From contig CM060900.1 in the NCBI GenBank assembly GCA_030762935.1, positions 404,139,632 to 404,203,631 on the forward strand: 64,000 nt of DNA, given 5' to 3'. The translations under genes and the position numbers were made by a program. The notes under the pieces are model-generated. The model searched no databases. It was given only the letters and a program-made list of their open reading frames with translations, and was not told the DNA's origin. Shown piece by piece: positions 59,831 through 64,000 of the stretch (the first letter of the stretch is position 1; every line of letters starts with the position of its first letter). Origin of the DNA: Hymenopus coronatus. Taxonomy: Eukaryota > Arthropoda > Insecta > Mantodea > Hymenopodidae.

Positions 59831-60248
59831 CTTGCTTACTGGTGCATGTAATCACAATATTAAGGTGCCAATTATCAAGATACTCCTAACACCCTGTAAG
59901 AAAAATTGTACTCATGTTTTGAGAAGGCTAGAAGAGCAAAGCAGTGAAAATCTGTGACTACACTGAGCTTTTGTTATTGACTGTCTTATATATATATATA
60001 TATATATATGTATAAGTTCAGTTTTTGTGCTTAATATAATGAATACTGCTAGAGTTTCATATGGATCTAATAAGTCCTGATTTGCAAAACTATTTGTGAA
60101 GGAATATTTTTACTTCTCATTGACTATACTGCTTTTATGACTATTGCATCATATTAATAAGGTAATGGCATGCTACATTTTAGAAATGTATAGATGCAAA
60201 TTAGATGTATATAATTAATTGTTCTTTCACATATGCTGTATGTAGGTC

Positions 60249-60362
60249 GAAGTTGGAAAGATAGAATCAGACTGAAAAATTCAATGCCATTGCCAAGATT
60301 TGAACCATGGATTTTCGGCTTTTTGTGTCATTGCTCTTTCCAACTTGAGCAAGCATGGCAAT
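60249..60362 (-). repeat. SINE-C copy 2, short tRNA-like repeat
   Basis: The minus strand has an A-box-like ttgctcaagttgg and B box ggttcaaatctt (complement around 60296-60306), then ggcaatggcattgaattttt and tcagtctgattctatctttc. The same order is found on the + strand at 60608-60710. Confidence 0.7.
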
Positions 60363-60607
60363 ATGTCAGCGGGACATAGAATTCCCCAACTGAGTTGCAT
60401 TTTCCTCAGTAAACTTTAGCCTACACAGCATGTGTGGAAGAACAATCATTGATTGACCTAATTGTGCTAGCTTTGAAGCCTAGTACTTAAAATACTTACA
60501 TATTGAATGTTACCATTGTGATATGTACTCTCAAAATGCATTTGAGAATGCCTTGTGGTTACTGGGAAAAATGCGAGTCAGTTACTGAGTTTGGTATCCT
60601 GCCAGGA

Positions 60608-60710
60608 AGTTGCCATGGTAGTTCAATTGGTTTGAACAGTGGCAGAGATAGCTGAAGGTTCAAATTCTGGCTATAGTAATGCATTTTTTGAGTCTGATTC
60701 TACCTTTCCA
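60608..60710 (+). repeat. SINE-C copy 1, short tRNA-like repeat
   Basis: Contains gttgccatggtagttcaatt with A-box-like tagttcaattgg, B box ggttcaaattc (60657-60667), then ggctatagtaatgcattttt and gagtctgattctacctttcc. Homologous to the inverted copy at 60249-60362; the two are head to head, about 245 bp apart. Confidence 0.7.
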
Positions 60711-60975
60711 AGAAATAATATTGTGCAAAGCTTTATATTTCCAGTAATACATGTTGTAGCAATAGAAAGTTTTGAGTATTCATGAAAATGAGACAGCACT
60801 CATTTATTTGCTTACAACAGGCTACATAAAGGAACCATTTAAAAGTAATTAGTCATGGTCATTCAGAACATAACACCTTTGACTCTTAGCTTTGAGACCA
60901 TTCATATAATTATATCAAGTACTGTAAATTGGATAAACATATTACACCAAATATACTTTCATTTTAATTTCACAG

Positions 60976-61115
60976 GGTTTCACGAAGTGAGTGTGTATCC
61001 AAAGAAGGAATTGCCATTCTTCATACTTTTCACAGCAGGGTTGTGTTCCTTTACGGCACTGTTAGCCTTGCTAACACATCAGTATCCAGAACCAATGGGT
61101 GTTGTGGCCAAAGCT
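60976..61115 (+). CDS. ST7: ST7 homologue, penultimate-type exon (third in window)
   Basis: The 140-bp exon completes a split Gly codon (g|gg) and then reads [20 protein letters not shown] and [26 protein letters not shown], matching the ST7 segment before its alternative C-termini. [20 protein letters not shown] is a hydrophobic membrane segment. The acceptor is tttcacag before 60976 and the donor gtaagt follows 61115, phase 0. Human ST7 has Ser where Gly is formed across this junction. The terminal exon was not found before 64000. Confidence 0.96.
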
Positions 61116-62129
61116 GTAAGTGTTTTATGTTCATTTAGAATATACCCCTTCATATCTGTCTCCCCCATTCTCTGTTGCTCTCTCTCTCCCCCCTCTCTCT
61201 CTCCCTCTCTCTGTTAACTTCTCCTTCCCCTGTCATTGACCTCTTTCATTTAACTGCTTTTTATTTAGGTACATTATTTTTCTTTTCTTTGTAAGCTAAA
61301 AGTTAAATCTGTCAAATGACTAGAACATTAGGCAAACTTAGTAACAAATTTAATTTGAAGCTGTTAGTAGTGAAATTTAAGCTGTTATTAGTGAAATAAA
61401 AGAACCAGATAAGAAATTGAAGTAACATTTGAAAACTTGATTTAATGTAACTGAAAGCTCAAACTGGTTTTGCTGTTAATATGAAGCAGTAAATTACTCC
61501 GCCACTCACATGCACATGGTTTGGCGAGAATTAATAGAGCGTGCCATCCTTTCACATAGGTAGAGGTAACTGATAAGCTGCAAAGTTGTTGTTGTTACTA
61601 CTATTACCATTTAAATACCTAGGATGAGCAAACCTTTTTAGCATAAAACTACTTAGGTGGCTCCATTATCAGATTCTGGAAGATGTTTCACTCCCTCAAG
61701 ATCTGAATCTAGTATATTATTTTCTTGCAGTTCAGATGCATATCTTAGAACATCAGCAAATTCTGAGGGCATGTCACAATGTCATCAATGGAAGAGATTG
61801 GATACTTCTGCAAATCTTAATAAACATGTTTAGAAAGCTTTGTTTTCTGCTTACTGTTTAAAAATTTGCCTTTTGCAATTGAGGATAAAACACTCCCTGC
61901 TCGTCACGTATGTTAACACTCAAAAGGAATGGACTGATTTGAGTAAAGTCTGGTTCATAATAAACAGAAGCAGGTTTGAAAATGACAATGTTAAAATACA
62001 TAATCTGAGCATTTAAAATTGACAGGAAAGCTCTCCTGTGTCCTCAGAATGGGAAAAAAGACAGCCAAGTTTAAACTTTCTCATTCTTGTTCCTGATGTG
62101 GCACATTATATCCATATTGTACTCTCAAC

Positions 62130-62480
62130 TGTAGAAATTATTCAAGGCAGTCATGACAAAACACAACTGCTAGAGCTGTCTCTAGTCACAAGCTGGAAAA
62201 ATGAAATTGAAAAAAATTCTAGGTTATGTATGTCCTGATCTCAGATCCTGAAACCTGCAGATTCATTGACTGTTGGCTCTTTTAGCAGTTTATTTATATG
62301 CCACTCAATAAGTAAGAGCAAAAACCATAAATAACAGCACATATCAGTATAGATTAACAAAGAACAACAAACAATTGTAATGTATGCTATTAATAAAAAA
62401 TTAAAGCTTGGTATGATCAGAGGAATTGAAAATAAAAATATGTCTGCATTTAAAAAAATGTTTACTCTTATCATATTTTG
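62130..62480 (+). repeat. Dispersed repeat D, copy 3
   Basis: Contains cacaagctggaaaaatgaaa, gattcattgactgttgg and atgtatgctattaataaaaa, all with counterparts in 46600-46870 and, inverted, partly in 32140-32345. A weaker resemblance to the 203-bp tandem unit is seen at 63420-63500 (ttaccattctcaggttatag). Confidence 0.65.
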
Positions 62481-63093
62481 ACATTTACTAACATGCTTTA
62501 TGCTGGCTAAATTGGAAGCAGGTACAAAAATATAATTGGTTGGTTAGAAAAAAATAAAAATCGCGATGCAAAAAATCAACTTTGCCCTTTAAAGGATCCT
62601 AACAGTATATTTATATTGCGTATATATTTGAGAAGTTTTCCTCTGTCATCTCTGTGGTGTAAGAAGTCGCTCCAAACATAAGCTACTATTTTAAACCTGA
62701 AGCACCCTCAAATGTGTTGCACTTGGAATATATAAGAAACACAACATAGCATTGTGAACATATGAAGAAGACTGCACACTTGACGCAATTATTTGCTGTA
62801 TATTGTGCCAAGCATGCTTGTCTTTCAGTCACTACATCAAAACCACTCACTTGTATTTTGCTTTCTTCCTTGCAAGATGCTAATAGGCACAGTCATCTCT
62901 ACACATCTGGAATAGCAGCCTGCTGGTAAGCGATGCCCATCTCTTGATGTTCCACTGCTTCAACCTGACATTTTCCAGGTTCAATATCAGGTACTTCAAG
63001 TTGGAAACAGCAGTTTATTTTGGTGCATATAAATGATGCAGGAAAATTATTGAAGCATTTGCAATATGAGTACTGTACCAGGTTTCTTGGTAG

Positions 63094-63360
63094 AAATGAA
63101 ATGAAATGGCGTTTTATTTATGGACATTCTTTAACTGCTGTGGTTCTCAGTATCCCATTCTATACTGGGCGTGAAAGAACACCTAATTTTGCTCAGAGGC
63201 CTCTCTATCAGGCTTGAGGTTCTTTTATGTGCCGTAAATCTACAACTCGGGACCATACTAAGGATTTTTACGCCTGAAAAAATCCATCAATCTCCGCCGG
63301 GTTTGAACCTACGACCTTGGGTATATGAAGTTAGCATGGTAACCATTACACAATGGAGGG
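63094..63360 (-). repeat. SINE-B copy 2
   Basis: On the minus strand: head ccctccattgtgtaatggtt with an A-box-like tgtgtaatggttacc, B box ggttcaaaccc (complement of 63299-63309), then the body shared with 17428-17705, and the tail ccataaataaaacgccattt ending in cattt repeats. The tRNA-like spacing of the boxes is conserved in both copies. Confidence 0.83.
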
Positions 63361-64000
63361 TGATTTCTTGGAAGATGTCAATATAGTCATACATATACAT
63401 CACCAGGCTACTGTGAACCAAACTCTTGTATGCTGTTTTGCATCTCATTCTCATTTCTGTTTTGGTTACCATTCTCAGGTTATAGTGAACCAGACTTGAT
63501 GTTTGGCATACTGCAGCAAAACAGATGTGCAGGAATTTGCTAAACATAATCTATGTATTATGCTAATATTTCACCGTATTGCTATCCAATTTCTACAAAT
63601 TGCTATATGCTTGCAAACTTATTTTTATATGTGCAACCAACAAGAGCCCTGATGCTTGGTGTGCTTGATAAGGTTTCTTTTGATTCACGTCAACCTAAGG
63701 ATAAAACAAGTATAGGGCTACTAACTGTAGATGACTAACAGGAACACTTACAGGACTTCTTGTACATGCGTGGAGACCTCTGTTGGCTTAATTAACTTGT
63801 GGGGATCCGTTATTCAAGCAAGAAGATGTCATAAAGGCACTTAAACTTTGACAATAAAAACAAGAAATAGTGTAATGGTTCACTTATCACCTATAAGGAC
63901 CTGACAAATGCAATAGAATATTCAAGAAGCATGATAACATTTGGCATCAAGAAGCAAATTCAACATAAAAATAAAAAGCTTCTGAGTACATTTTGGAAAA

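Larger units (their letters stand above)
39160..60975 (+). other. ST7 intron, 21,816 bp
   Basis: Bounded by GTAAGT and ttttaatttcacag, phase 1. The identified repeats inside are listed separately. The stretches 39160-43674, 48014-51107 (apart from a small duplication at 49465-49547), 51741-53044 and 59831-60248 show no recognisable gene. Confidence 0.9.
61116..64000 (+). other. ST7 intron, 5' part, running off the window
   Basis: Starts with GTAAGT. A CT-rich tract (61165-61215) follows. Apart from repeat D copy 3 and SINE-B copy 2 no exon or element was recognised; no frame resembles a known ST7 C-terminus. Confidence 0.85.

Noticed and set aside
61116..61217. Extension of the ST7 exon as a 120-codon frame to a stop at 61215
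   Set aside because: The extension runs through a strong GTAAGT donor into a CT-rich tract and matches no known ST7 C-terminus; retained-intron translation is possible but unsupported.
17428..63360. tRNA genes at the A/B-box sequences
   Set aside because: All have SINE bodies attached, repeated copies and imperfect stems. None forms a full cloverleaf by eye, so they were called SINEs.
1..64000. CRISPR arrays, operons, bacterial promoters or ribosome-binding sites
   Set aside because: No regularly spaced direct repeats and no prokaryotic gene layout; the sequence is eukaryotic intronic DNA.
19520..64000. Additional ST7 exons inside the visible introns
   Set aside because: The three exons join in consistent phase with consecutive ST7 residues, leaving no missing segment between them.

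Overview
This window looks like AT-rich animal nuclear DNA from a repeat-rich genome, most likely an arthropod. It carries exons with GT-AG splice sites inside introns of about 20 kb, jockey, hAT, mariner, Penelope and Gypsy relics, several tRNA-derived SINEs, and no sign of bacterial gene organisation. A jockey element with its typical ORF1 argues for an arthropod. One GC-rich insertion (47771-47999) resembles 3' tails of RTE-type LINEs that I associate with orthopteroid insects, but that assignment is weak.

I recognise one host gene, the ST7 homologue (suppression of tumorigenicity 7), on the + strand. Three consecutive exons are visible: 19417-19519, 38916-39159 and 60976-61115. Their intron phases match (2, then 0, then 1, then 0), and together they encode the conserved C-terminal part of ST7, including its last hydrophobic segment. 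The introns between them are 19,396 and 21,816 bp. Upstream exons and the terminal exon must lie outside the window. Everything else is intron, or sequence upstream of exon 19417.

Layout: 0.16-1.4 kb, Penelope-like element with a GIY-YIG domain; 2.2-2.5 kb (-), C-terminus of an R2-like LINE; 2.6-10.2 kb, near-complete but dead jockey element split by a 2.3-kb hAT element that itself holds a SINE; 12.7-15.1 kb, second hAT element; 17.4 kb, SINE-B; 20.9-21.3 kb (-), DDE relic; 23.8-28.7 kb (-), Gypsy-1; 29.1-29.9 kb, DDE relic; 32.6 kb (-), SINE-A; 32.9-34.9 kb (-), two more DDE relics; 35.9 kb, a 56-bp SINE-A miniature copy; 44.3-46.2 kb, a TA-flanked element with long terminal inverted repeats; 47.8 kb, GC-rich retroinsertion; 53.0-53.5 kb (-), DDE relic; 54.1-59.8 kb (-), Gypsy-2 with both LTRs, a primer-binding site, an inserted 277-bp hAT MITE and an inserted SINE; 60.2-60.7 kb, head-to-head SINE-C pair; 63.1-63.4 kb (-), second SINE-B copy.

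None of the mobile-element proteins is intact. The window is best read as two large ST7 introns with layered transposon insertions, many with target-site duplications that order the events. I did not find a novel multi-gene system. The most useful new material is the set of SINE families, the target-site-defined nested insertions, and the miniature SINE copy.
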